This document shows positions 1 through 6,677 of a stretch of 11,383 nt of DNA, in pieces. Position 1 is the stretch's first letter; every line of letters begins with the position of its first letter. The notes below the pieces were generated by a model that saw only the letters and a program-made list of their open reading frames with translations, did not search any database and was not told the origin of the DNA. The DNA comes from Flavobacteriaceae bacterium (GTDB taxonomy: Bacteria; Bacteroidota; Bacteroidia; Flavobacteriales; Flavobacteriaceae), in contig WFMU01000013.1 of the NCBI GenBank assembly GCA_015488935.1, positions 1 to 11,383 on the forward strand, in the 5' to 3' direction. A program made the translations under genes and the position numbers.

Positions 1-144
1 ATGGTTGGTATGGATGCCATATCTATACTAGAAAATTTAGGATTAAAAGTAAACTTTAAAGGAAGCGGAAAAGTAAGAAAACAATCGATAAAAGCAGGTG
101 AAAAAATTACCAAAGGAAAAACAATAACACTAGAGTTAAGTTAA
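1..144 (+). CDS. ftsI: FtsI / penicillin-binding protein, C-terminal PASTA domain (partial, 5' end outside window)
   Basis: This is the last 47 codons of a gene that begins upstream of the window; the ATG at base 1 is simply an internal Met in the open frame. The residues read as the second half of a PASTA domain: a VVGM-like start (VGMD, residues 2-5), a helix with the ILENLGLKV pattern, then the G-K-V and SIKAGEKITKG strand pattern, ending in TLELS. PASTA domains at the C-terminus are known in the class B transpeptidases (FtsI/PBP3-like) of Bacteroidota, and the place directly before murE is the usual site of ftsI in dcw clusters. FtsI crosslinks septal peptidoglycan in the periplasm together with FtsW. 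The stop TAA (142-144) overlaps the murE ATG by one base, which suggests translational coupling. The transpeptidase domain itself cannot be seen here, so the name rests on the PASTA fragment plus position. Confidence 0.85.
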   Translation: MVGMDAISILENLGLKVNFKGSGKVRKQSIKAGEKITKGKTITLELS

Positions 145-1610
145 TGAAAAATATAACCGACATCGTAAAAAATGTTTCCATAATAAAAAGTTATGGAAAT
201 ACCGATATGTCTATAAACGAAATACAATTCGACTCTAGAAAAGTAAAAGCAAAAGATGTATTTGTAGCACAAAAAGGATTGCTTTTTGATGGACATCAAT
301 TTATAGATAAAGCCATAGAAAATGGTGCGTCTGTTGTTGTTTTTGATTCCGAAACCTATGTTGTAAAACCAGAAACAATTGCAAAAGGTATTTTGTTTCT
401 ACAAGTAAAAAATTCCGATACGGCATTGGCAATTTTAGCAGCCAATTATTACCAAAATCCATCCGAAAAATTAGCTTTAGTAGGCGTTACAGGAACCAAC
501 GGAAAAACAACTATTGCAACATTGCTGTATAATTTGTTTAAAAAAGCAGGATTTAAAGTAGGCTTATTGTCAACCGTAGTAATTCAAATAGATGAAACAG
601 AAATTGAAGCAACACATACCACGCCAGACAGTATAACCATTAATAAATACATGGCAAGAATGGTTGCAGAAGGAATAACACATTGCTTTATGGAAGTGAG
701 TTCACACGGAATTCATCAAAAAAGAACCGCAGGATTGCGCTTTAAAGGTGGCGTATTTACTAATTTAACACACGACCATTTAGATTATCACAAAACATTT
801 GCAGCATATAGAAATGTAAAAAAAGTATTTTTTGACAATTTACCAAAATCCGCATTTGCATTGGTAAATGTAGATGATAAAAACGGAACTGTAATGTTAC
901 AAAATACCAAAGCACAAAAAAGAACTTATGCACTAAAAACAGAAGCAGATTATAAAGTTAGAATTATTGAAAATCAACTAACAGGATTACTGTTGCAAAT
1001 AAACGGAAGCGAAGTATGGTCCAAGCTCATCGGTAGTTTTAATGCCTACAATCTAGCAGCAATTTTTGGTGTAGCTATGGAATTGAAATTAGATAAAATG
1101 GAAGTTTTACGAATTATTAGTGAACTAAATTCTGTAAACGGAAGATTTCAATATACCATTTCGGAAAGCGGAATAACAGCAATTGTAGATTATGCACACA
1201 CACCAGATGCATTAAAAAATGTATTACAAACCATAAACGATATTAAGCTAAACGGAACGAATGTAATTACAGTAGTAGGCTGTGGAGGAGATAGAGATAA
1301 AGCCAAAAGACCAAAAATGGGACATATCGCATCGCAATTATCCGACCAAGTCATATTTACATCTGATAATCCACGAAGCGAAGATCCAGACACCATTATA
1401 GAAGAAATGGAAAAAGGTGTAACAAAAGAAAACAAAGCAAAAACACTTGCAATAACAAACAGAAAACAAGCAATAAAAACAGCAAGTAAACTAGCAAAAA
1501 AGGGAGATATATTATTAATAGCAGGAAAAGGTCACGAGACCTATCAAATAATAAAAGACGTAAAATCAGATTTTGATGACTATAAAATAGTTACCGAAAT
1601 GCTGCAATAA
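144..1610 (+). CDS. murE: MurE, UDP-MurNAc-L-Ala-D-Glu:meso-diaminopimelate ligase
   Basis: Cytoplasmic Mur ligase adding the third stem residue to UDP-MurNAc-L-Ala-D-Glu, with ATP. The 488 residues match the usual length. The N-terminal substrate domain has the IQFDSRKV motif (27-34). The ATP P-loop GVTGTNGKTT is at 114-123, and EVSSHGI (184-190) and TNLTHDHLDYH (206-216) are typical of the central domain. Lys226 in YRNVKKVFF aligns with the carbamylated lysine of the family. The C-terminal domain carries DYAHTPDAL (349-357), DNPR (408-411) and GKGHE (461-465). DNPR is the motif known to bind meso-diaminopimelate; lysine-adding enzymes lack this arginine, so a DAP-type peptidoglycan is inferred. 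The start ATG overlaps the ftsI stop codon and gives the expected N-terminus. mraY follows after 15 bases; murF, which often comes next in other phyla, is absent. Confidence 0.97.
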   Translation: MKNITDIVKNVSIIKSYGNTDMSINEIQFDSRKVKAKDVFVAQKGLLFDGHQFIDKAIENGASVVVFDSETYVVKPETIAKGILFLQVKNSDTALAILAANYYQNPSEKLALVGVTGTNGKTTIATLLYNLFKKAGFKVGLLSTVVIQIDETEIEATHTTPDSITINKYMARMVAEGITHCFMEVSSHGIHQKRTAGLRFKGGVFTNLTHDHLDYHKTFAAYRNVKKVFFDNLPKSAFALVNVDDKNGTVMLQNTKAQKRTYALKTEADYKVRIIENQLTGLLLQINGSEVWSKLIGSFNAYNLAAIFGVAMELKLDKMEVLRIISELNSVNGRFQYTISESGITAIVDYAHTPDALKNVLQTINDIKLNGTNVITVVGCGGDRDKAKRPKMGHIASQLSDQVIFTSDNPRSEDPDTIIEEMEKGVTKENKAKTLAITNRKQAIKTASKLAKKGDILLIAGKGHETYQIIKDVKSDFDDYKIVTEMLQ

Positions 1611-1625
1611 AACAACAAAACAAAC

Positions 1626-2855
1626 ATGTTATATTATCTTTTTGATTACATAGAGCAACATTACCACCTTTCTGGAGCAGGATTATTTAGGTATATTACC
1701 TTTAGGTCTGCCTTGGCATTTGTATTTGCACTATTTATCTCTACATTTTTTGGAAAACGTATTATTAAAAAACTAAGACGCTTACAAATAGGAGAAACCG
1801 TTCGTGATTTAGGATTGGATGGACAAACACAAAAAGCAGGGACGCCAACCATGGGTGGAATCATTATTATACTAGGAACATTAGTGCCAGTATTATTATT
1901 AACACAACTAGATAATGTATATATTATTCTATTAATTGTAACCACATTATGGATGGGAACAATTGGCTTTATTGACGATTATATTAAAGTATTTAAAAAA
2001 GATAAAGAAGGACTATCTGGTAAATTTAAAATAGTTGGTCAAGTAGGATTAGGATTAATAGTTGGACTAGTATTGTATTTTAATCCCAATGTAACCATGA
2101 AAAAAGAGTTACATCAAAACCAAATAGTAGCAGTACAAAAAGACAAACCAGCACAATATTTTGGAAATGAAGAAAAATCGACAAAAACAACCATACCATT
2201 CTTAAAAGATAACGAATTTGATTATGCAAGTTTAATAAGTTGGATGGGAGATGGCTATCATAAATACGCATGGATTCCATTTTTACTTATTGTTATATTA
2301 ATCATAACAGCAGTATCAAACGGTGCAAATCTTACCGATGGAATAGATGGTCTGGCAGCAGGAACATCTGCAATAATAGCATCTACTTTGGCAATTTTTG
2401 CTTGGGTTTCTGGAAACTTAGTATTTGCAAATTACCTAAATGTGATGTTTATACCAAACTCAGGAGAGATGACCATTTTTATCTCCGCCTTTGTTGGTGG
2501 ATTAATAGGGTTTTTATGGTACAACACATATCCAGCACAAGTATTTATGGGAGATACAGGAAGTTTAACCATTGGTGGAATTATTGCAGTAATTGCAATA
2601 GCAGTTCGTAAAGAATTGTTGATACCAATACTTGCAGGAGTATTTTTAATAGAAAACTTATCTGTAATAATGCAAGTAGTATGGTTTAAATACACACGGA
2701 AAAAATACGGTGAAGGAAGACGTATATTTTTAATGTCGCCATTACACCATCATTATCAGAAAAAAGGAATTCACGAAAGTAAAATAGTAACACGGTTTTG
2801 GATTGTAGGAATTATGTTAGCAGTATTAGCCATAGTTACTTTAAAAGTGAGATAG
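1626..2855 (+). CDS. mraY: MraY, phospho-N-acetylmuramoyl-pentapeptide transferase
   Basis: Polytopic inner-membrane enzyme that transfers phospho-MurNAc-pentapeptide from UDP to undecaprenyl phosphate, making lipid I. Diagnostic motifs are all present: AGTPTMGG (71-78), the Asp pair D117-D118 in [17 protein letters not shown] (131-139), the [10 protein letters not shown] catalytic loop (235-244), FMGDTGS (307-313) and the His triad HHH (374-376) of the substrate-binding loop. Many hydrophobic segments are visible, including around 30-42, 76-94, 98-115, 136-152, 214-231, 246-264, 282-299, 316-327, 332-354 and 388-407. At 409 residues it is about 50 longer than E. coli MraY (360). The extra length lies in a hydrophilic, Lys/Gln/Glu-rich stretch at about 155-212, between membrane segments; such an insert is known in MraY of Bacteroidota. 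The ATG start gives the expected N-terminus. There is no clear Shine-Dalgarno sequence. Confidence 0.97.
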   Translation: MLYYLFDYIEQHYHLSGAGLFRYITFRSALAFVFALFISTFFGKRIIKKLRRLQIGETVRDLGLDGQTQKAGTPTMGGIIIILGTLVPVLLLTQLDNVYIILLIVTTLWMGTIGFIDDYIKVFKKDKEGLSGKFKIVGQVGLGLIVGLVLYFNPNVTMKKELHQNQIVAVQKDKPAQYFGNEEKSTKTTIPFLKDNEFDYASLISWMGDGYHKYAWIPFLLIVILIITAVSNGANLTDGIDGLAAGTSAIIASTLAIFAWVSGNLVFANYLNVMFIPNSGEMTIFISAFVGGLIGFLWYNTYPAQVFMGDTGSLTIGGIIAVIAIAVRKELLIPILAGVFLIENLSVIMQVVWFKYTRKKYGEGRRIFLMSPLHHHYQKKGIHESKIVTRFWIVGIMLAVLAIVTLKVR

Positions 2856-2868
2856 TGCATAACAAAAC

Positions 2869-2873
2869 AGAGG
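2869..2873 (+). promoter_or_regulatory. Possible Shine-Dalgarno-like site before murD
   Basis: AGAGG lies four bases before the murD ATG. It is the only purine-rich GAGG-type site found directly before a start in this window; the other genes have A-rich or mixed leaders. Bacteroidota generally do not depend on Shine-Dalgarno pairing, so this may be chance. Confidence 0.3.
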
Positions 2874-2877
2874 TAGA

Positions 2878-4221
2878 ATGAAAAAAATAGTTGTACTAGG
2901 AGCAGGAGAAAGTGGTGTAGGAACAGCAATTTTAGCAAAAAAACAAGGATATAAGGTGTTTGTTTCCGATAAAGGAAAAATACCCAAAAAATATAAAAAA
3001 GTTCTTTTACATAATAACCTTCCATTTGAAGAAGAAAAACATTCCGAAGACCAAATATTACAGGCAGATGTAGTAATGAAAAGTCCGGGAATACCAGAAA
3101 CAGTGCCGCTAATTGTAAAAATTAAAGCAGCAGGAATTCCAGTAATCTCCGAAATAGAATTTGCAGATGCATTTACAAAAGCAACCGTAGTTGGTATCAC
3201 AGGAAGTAATGGAAAAACAACCACAACACTGTTGCTGAGTCATATACTTAATAAAGAAAAATTAAATGTAGGAACAGCAGGAAATGTAGGCGATAGCTTT
3301 GCTTTGCAAGTAGCAAATGAAAATCACGAATTATTTGTGTTAGAACTGAGTAGTTTTCAGCTTGATGGTATTGTAGAATTTGCACCACACATAGCAATAA
3401 TTACAAACATATCTCCAGATCATTTAGATAGATATGCGTATAAATATCAAAACTATGTCAATGCAAAATTTCGAATAACAAAAAATCAAACAGCAACAGA
3501 CTATTTAATCTATGATGCCGATGATAATGCAATTAAGCAGTGGTTGCAAAAAAATCAAACAAAAGCAAAATTACTACCATTTACATTAGGAAGTAAAAAA
3601 GAAAATTCAAAAGAAGGAGCGTACGTAAAAGACAATAAAATAATAATAGAACTAAACCAAAATACATTTACTATGGGAATAGCAAATTTAGCATTAATAG
3701 GGAAGCACAACGTAAAAAATACGATGGCAGCAACTATGGCGGCAACTTTACTAAAAGTTAGAAAAGATACCATTAGAGAAAGCTTGTCTGACTTTGAAGG
3801 TGTAGAACATCGTTTAGAAAATGTATTAAAAATTAATGGAGTACAATACATAAACGATAGTAAAGCAACCAATATAAATGCAACTTACTATGCGCTCGGA
3901 AGTATGAAATCGCCAACCGTATGGATAGTTGGTGGCGTAGATAAAGGAAACGATTACGAAGAATTATTACCTTATGTAAACGAAAAAGTAAAAGCAATAA
4001 TTTGCTTAGGCGAAGATAATGCCAAAATAAAAGAAACATTCTCTAATGTAATTGATTTGATTGTTGAAACTAAAGGAGCAGATGAAGCTGTAAAAGTAGC
4101 ATATAAAATCGCCGAAAAAGGAGATGCCGTATTATTGTCACCAGCATGTGCAAGTTTTGATTTATTCGAAAATTATGAAGATAGAGGAAGACAGTTTAAA
4201 AACGCAGTTAGGAAGCTTTGA
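2878..4221 (+). CDS. murD: MurD, UDP-MurNAc-L-alanine:D-glutamate ligase
   Basis: Cytoplasmic Mur ligase adding D-Glu to UDP-MurNAc-L-Ala. The 447 residues are normal for the family. The N-terminal Rossmann-like domain begins with VVLGAGESGVG (5-15) and contains MKSPGIP (67-73). The ATP P-loop GITGSNGKTTT is at 106-116. Central-domain marks are LELSSFQLDG (155-164) and TNISPDHLDRY (176-186). Lys197 in YVNAKFRI corresponds to the carbamylated lysine. HRLE (311-314) and NDSKATN (326-332) begin the C-terminal domain, which ends with LLSPACASFDLFENYEDRG (419-437), the MurD signature that separates it from MurC, E and F. It starts 22 bases after mraY. Its 3' end is followed at once by the heptamer array and the largest gap of the window. 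Confidence 0.97.
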   Translation: MKKIVVLGAGESGVGTAILAKKQGYKVFVSDKGKIPKKYKKVLLHNNLPFEEEKHSEDQILQADVVMKSPGIPETVPLIVKIKAAGIPVISEIEFADAFTKATVVGITGSNGKTTTTLLLSHILNKEKLNVGTAGNVGDSFALQVANENHELFVLELSSFQLDGIVEFAPHIAIITNISPDHLDRYAYKYQNYVNAKFRITKNQTATDYLIYDADDNAIKQWLQKNQTKAKLLPFTLGSKKENSKEGAYVKDNKIIIELNQNTFTMGIANLALIGKHNVKNTMAATMAATLLKVRKDTIRESLSDFEGVEHRLENVLKINGVQYINDSKATNINATYYALGSMKSPTVWIVGGVDKGNDYEELLPYVNEKVKAIICLGEDNAKIKETFSNVIDLIVETKGADEAVKVAYKIAEKGDAVLLSPACASFDLFENYEDRGRQFKNAVRKL

Positions 4222-4223
4222 TT

Positions 4224-4286
4224 GATTTTGAATGTTGGATTTTGAATGTTGAATGTTGGATTTTGAATGTTGGATTTTGAATGTTG
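4224..4286 (+). repeat. Nine tandem 7-bp repeats, consensus RATKTTG, in the murD-ftsW gap
   Basis: Exactly 63 bases form nine heptamers with no spacer. There are two unit types: A = GATTTTG and B = AATGTTG, which differ at two of seven positions. The order is A B A B B A B A B, starting at 4224, 4231, 4238, 4245, 4252, 4259, 4266, 4273 and 4280. Every copy is a perfect A or B. The array can also be read as four copies of the 14-mer GATTTTGAATGTTG plus one extra B in the middle. It begins two bases after the murD stop and ends before a loosely related GGTGAATGG. It has no inverted symmetry, so it is not a stem-loop terminator, and the nearby reading frames are broken by stops. This looks like slipped-strand expansion of a simple sequence; function is unknown. 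Confidence 0.9.
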
Positions 4287-4354
4287 GGTGAATGGCTTTG
4301 AGAAAAATAAAAAATAATAATTACAAGAAATAGAAAAAAATAAAAGAATAACAA
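4287..4354 (+). other. A-rich untranslated leader of ftsW
   Basis: Between the heptamers and the ftsW start, the strand becomes very A-rich from about 4300 (runs such as AGAAAAATAAAAAATAATAA). No Shine-Dalgarno sequence precedes the TTG start, and no clear TANNTTTG-type Bacteroidota promoter box or hairpin was found. A-rich, unstructured leaders are known to favour initiation in Bacteroidota, so a role in helping the weak TTG start is possible. A promoter for ftsW onward could lie here but is not shown by the sequence. Confidence 0.4.
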
Positions 4355-5560
4355 TTGAATAACATTTTTACACATATAAAAGGAGATAGAACCATTTGGG
4401 CAATCATAACAATGTTGGCAATATTCTCATTTTTGCCTGTGTATAGTGCAAGTACAAACTTAGTTTATGTTGTATCTAATGGAACAACAACAGGACATCT
4501 ACTTAAACACGCCGTATTATTATTATTAGGATTTATCATCATCTATGCAACGCATCGCATACCATATCGATATTTTAGTGGCTTATCCGTAATAATGATA
4601 CCAATAGTATTGGTTCTGTTAGCATATACATTATTCCAACCAAGAAACGAAAACGCTATTATGGCAGCAAGATGGATAAGTGTACCATTTACAAGTTTTA
4701 AGTTTCAGACATCTACCTTGGCAGGAGTCATATTAATGATATATGTAGCAAGGTATTTTGCAAGAAATAAAGATAAAAAAATAGAATTCAAACAAAGTAT
4801 ATTGCCATTGTGGTTGCCTGTAGCAGCTGTATTAGGACTTATATTTCCTGCAAATTTCTCTACAGCAGCACTGCTATTTGTAATGGTAATTATGCTTGCG
4901 TTTTTTGGAAATTATCCAATAAAGTACATTTTTTCCATTGCAGCAATGGGAATTGTAGTATTAGTCTTATTTATTCTAATCGTAAAAGCATTTCCAGAAA
5001 GTTTTAAAAATTCTAGAGTACAAACATGGATAAATAGAGTAGAAAATTTTTCCGATAAAGGCAGTAAAGAACAATACCAATCCTTTAAGGCAAAAGTAGC
5101 CGTTTATTCAGGTGGAATAAAAGGAAAAGGACCAGGGAAAAGTATCCAAAAAAACTTTTTGCCACAATCCTCTTCCGATTTTATCTATGCAATCATTGCA
5201 GAAGAATATGGACTAATAGGTGCATTGGCATTAATAGTATTGTATTTATTATTGCTATTTCGAATTGTAATTGTAGCAACAAAAACAGAAACCATATTCG
5301 GCACACTAGCCGTATTAGGTGTTGGCATACCAATTATATTTCAAGCATTAACAAACATGGCAGTAGCAGTAGGATTGTTTCCAGTAACAGGACAACCATT
5401 ACCATTAATAAGCGCAGGAGGAACATCGATATGGATGACCTGTTTTGCCATAGGAATCGTATTAAGCGTTAGTGCGGCAAAAGGAGAAGATGTCTCCAAA
5501 ATAAATAAAGAAAAGGAAACCGATAATCCGTTGGAAGTATTACACGAAGCAATAGGTTAA
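4355..5560 (+). CDS. ftsW: FtsW, septal peptidoglycan polymerase (SEDS family)
   Basis: Integral membrane SEDS glycosyltransferase that polymerises lipid II at the division site, paired with FtsI. It has 401 residues and many hydrophobic segments (for example 14-31, 52-66, 76-93, 118-133, 151-166, 168-185, 190-211, 287-307, 315-342, 355-374). Conserved points are the ARWI motif (105-108), LPQSSSDFIYAIIAEE (269-284) with Asp275 matching the catalytic aspartate of SEDS polymerases, GLFPVTGQPLPLIS (340-353), and GGTS (355-358). The C-terminal tail from about 375 is charged and cytoplasmic. The start is TTG at 4355: a TAA stop in the same frame lies at 4349-4351, and the next in-frame ATG (Met20) would remove the conserved KGDRTIWA N-terminus. 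RodA is the alternative family member, but the dcw position supports FtsW. Confidence 0.96.
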   Translation: MNNIFTHIKGDRTIWAIITMLAIFSFLPVYSASTNLVYVVSNGTTTGHLLKHAVLLLLGFIIIYATHRIPYRYFSGLSVIMIPIVLVLLAYTLFQPRNENAIMAARWISVPFTSFKFQTSTLAGVILMIYVARYFARNKDKKIEFKQSILPLWLPVAAVLGLIFPANFSTAALLFVMVIMLAFFGNYPIKYIFSIAAMGIVVLVLFILIVKAFPESFKNSRVQTWINRVENFSDKGSKEQYQSFKAKVAVYSGGIKGKGPGKSIQKNFLPQSSSDFIYAIIAEEYGLIGALALIVLYLLLLFRIVIVATKTETIFGTLAVLGVGIPIIFQALTNMAVAVGLFPVTGQPLPLISAGGTSIWMTCFAIGIVLSVSAAKGEDVSKINKEKETDNPLEVLHEAIG

Positions 5561-5575
5561 TTAAAACAAAGAAAT

Positions 5576-5578
5576 ATT
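5576..5578 (+). promoter_or_regulatory. Probable ATT initiation codon of murG
   Basis: The codon precedes AAA AAA GAA CTA AAC and puts nine residues before SGGGTGGH, close to the usual number in MurG. No ATG occurs in any frame from the ftsW stop to 5651, so a simple indel could not restore a nearby ATG start; a single T/G difference at 5578 would. AUU starts are known in E. coli (infC, pcnB), where initiation is weak and sensitive to IF3. Confidence 0.6.
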
Positions 5579-6667
5579 AAAAAAGAACTAAACATATTAA
5601 TTTCAGGTGGCGGAACAGGAGGTCATATTTATCCAGCAATAGCAATTGCAAATGAGATAAAATTGCGACATCCAAAAGCTAAATTTCTATTTGTAGGTGC
5701 AAAAGACCGTATGGAAATGGAAAAAGTGCCACAAAATGGCTACGAAATAAAAGGACTTTGGATAAGTGGAATACAGCGAAAACTAACACTAAAAAACATG
5801 ATGTTTCCATTTAAATTACTGAGTAGTTTATGGAATGCCAATAAAATAATAAAAAACTTTAAACCAGATGTGGTAATAGGAACTGGTGGATTTGCATCAG
5901 GACCAACGCTAATACGAGCAAGTGCAAAAGGAATACCAACACTAATACAAGAACAAAATTCCTATCCAGGAATAACCAACAAATTACTAGCAAAAAAAGC
6001 ACGTAAAATATGTGTTGCCTATGATGGTTTAGAACGATTTTTCCCGAAAAGTAAAATTATCAAAACAGGAAATCCAGTACGACAAGATTTGTTAACCATT
6101 AGCACAAAAAGAAACGAAGCATTAGACTATTTTAAATTAGATAAAACAAAAACGATAGTAGTAATCATTGGAGGAAGTTTGGGCGCAAGAGCCATAAATA
6201 AATTAATAGAAAGTCAAATAGAATGGTTAGTAGCACAAAATGTACAAGTAATTTGGCAAACTGGGAAATTGTATTATAAAGAATATAAAAAATACGATAA
6301 CGTAGAAGGTGTGCAAACATACGCATTTTTAAACAAAATGGATTTAACTTATGCAGCAGCAGACATTATAATAAGTAGAGCAGGAGCAGGTTCTATATCC
6401 GAATTGTGCATCGTAGGAAAACCAACAATATTTATACCAAGTCCAAATGTAAGCGAAGACCATCAAACAAAAAATGCACAAGCAATAGTAGATAAAAATG
6501 CCGCAATACTGTTAAAAGAAAGTGAGTTAGAGCGATTTCAAATCCTGTTTGGAGGATTGTTAGAAGATGAAGAGCGACAAGTAAAATTAGCAGAAAATAT
6601 AAAGAAACTAGCATTGCCAGAAGCAACCAAAAATATAGTAGATGCAGTAGAAGAAATTATAAAGTAG
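5576..6667 (+). CDS. murG: MurG, GlcNAc transferase forming lipid II (non-canonical ATT start)
   Basis: Peripheral membrane GT28 glycosyltransferase that adds GlcNAc from UDP-GlcNAc to lipid I. With the start placed at ATT 5576 it has 363 residues, normal for the family. GGGTGGH (11-17), the glycine-rich lipid I site essential in all MurG, is followed by [11 protein letters not shown]. Further on come GTGGFASG (102-109), [14 protein letters not shown] (164-169), GGSLGARA (199-206), [11 protein letters not shown] (267-277) and the donor-site region EDHQTKNA (294-301). No ATG, GTG or TTG is in frame between the ftsW stop and GGGTGGH. The first conventional start, TTG at 5663, would delete that loop. 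ATT 5576 gives a natural N-terminus; ATA 5594 and ATT 5600 are possible but leave a very short lead. The frame is the same as ftsW, with the start 15 bases after its stop. Identity is sure; the start is inferred. Confidence 0.93.
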   Translation: MKKELNILISGGGTGGHIYPAIAIANEIKLRHPKAKFLFVGAKDRMEMEKVPQNGYEIKGLWISGIQRKLTLKNMMFPFKLLSSLWNANKIIKNFKPDVVIGTGGFASGPTLIRASAKGIPTLIQEQNSYPGITNKLLAKKARKICVAYDGLERFFPKSKIIKTGNPVRQDLLTISTKRNEALDYFKLDKTKTIVVIIGGSLGARAINKLIESQIEWLVAQNVQVIWQTGKLYYKEYKKYDNVEGVQTYAFLNKMDLTYAAADIIISRAGAGSISELCIVGKPTIFIPSPNVSEDHQTKNAQAIVDKNAAILLKESELERFQILFGGLLEDEERQVKLAENIKKLALPEATKNIVDAVEEIIK

Positions 6668-6677
6668 AAAAATAAAC

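Noticed and set aside
1..144. A complete small gene of 47 codons starting with ATG at base 1
   Set aside because: The residues are the second half of a PASTA domain and the frame is open to the window edge, so it is the tail of a larger gene.
2270..2611. Overlapping + strand frame of 113 codons within mraY
   Set aside because: It lies inside the conserved mraY catalytic region in another frame, and its Cys/Trp/Ser/Asn-rich product resembles no protein family.
4224..4286. CRISPR array
   Set aside because: The units are 7 bases and contiguous, without spacers of unique sequence.
4224..4354. Rho-independent terminator or riboswitch in the murD-ftsW gap
   Set aside because: No inverted repeat or GC-rich stem followed by T residues could be found; the T/G-rich array followed by A-rich sequence does not fold into an evident hairpin.
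5575..5590. Frameshift at the A6G run near the murG start to supply an upstream ATG
   Set aside because: No ATG occurs in any frame between the ftsW stop and the run, and the other two frames hit stops (TAA 5562, TAA 5578), so a shift here would not help.
5663..6667. MurG beginning at TTG 5663 (334 residues)
   Set aside because: This would drop the GGGTGGH loop encoded just upstream in the same open frame; the true protein must begin earlier.
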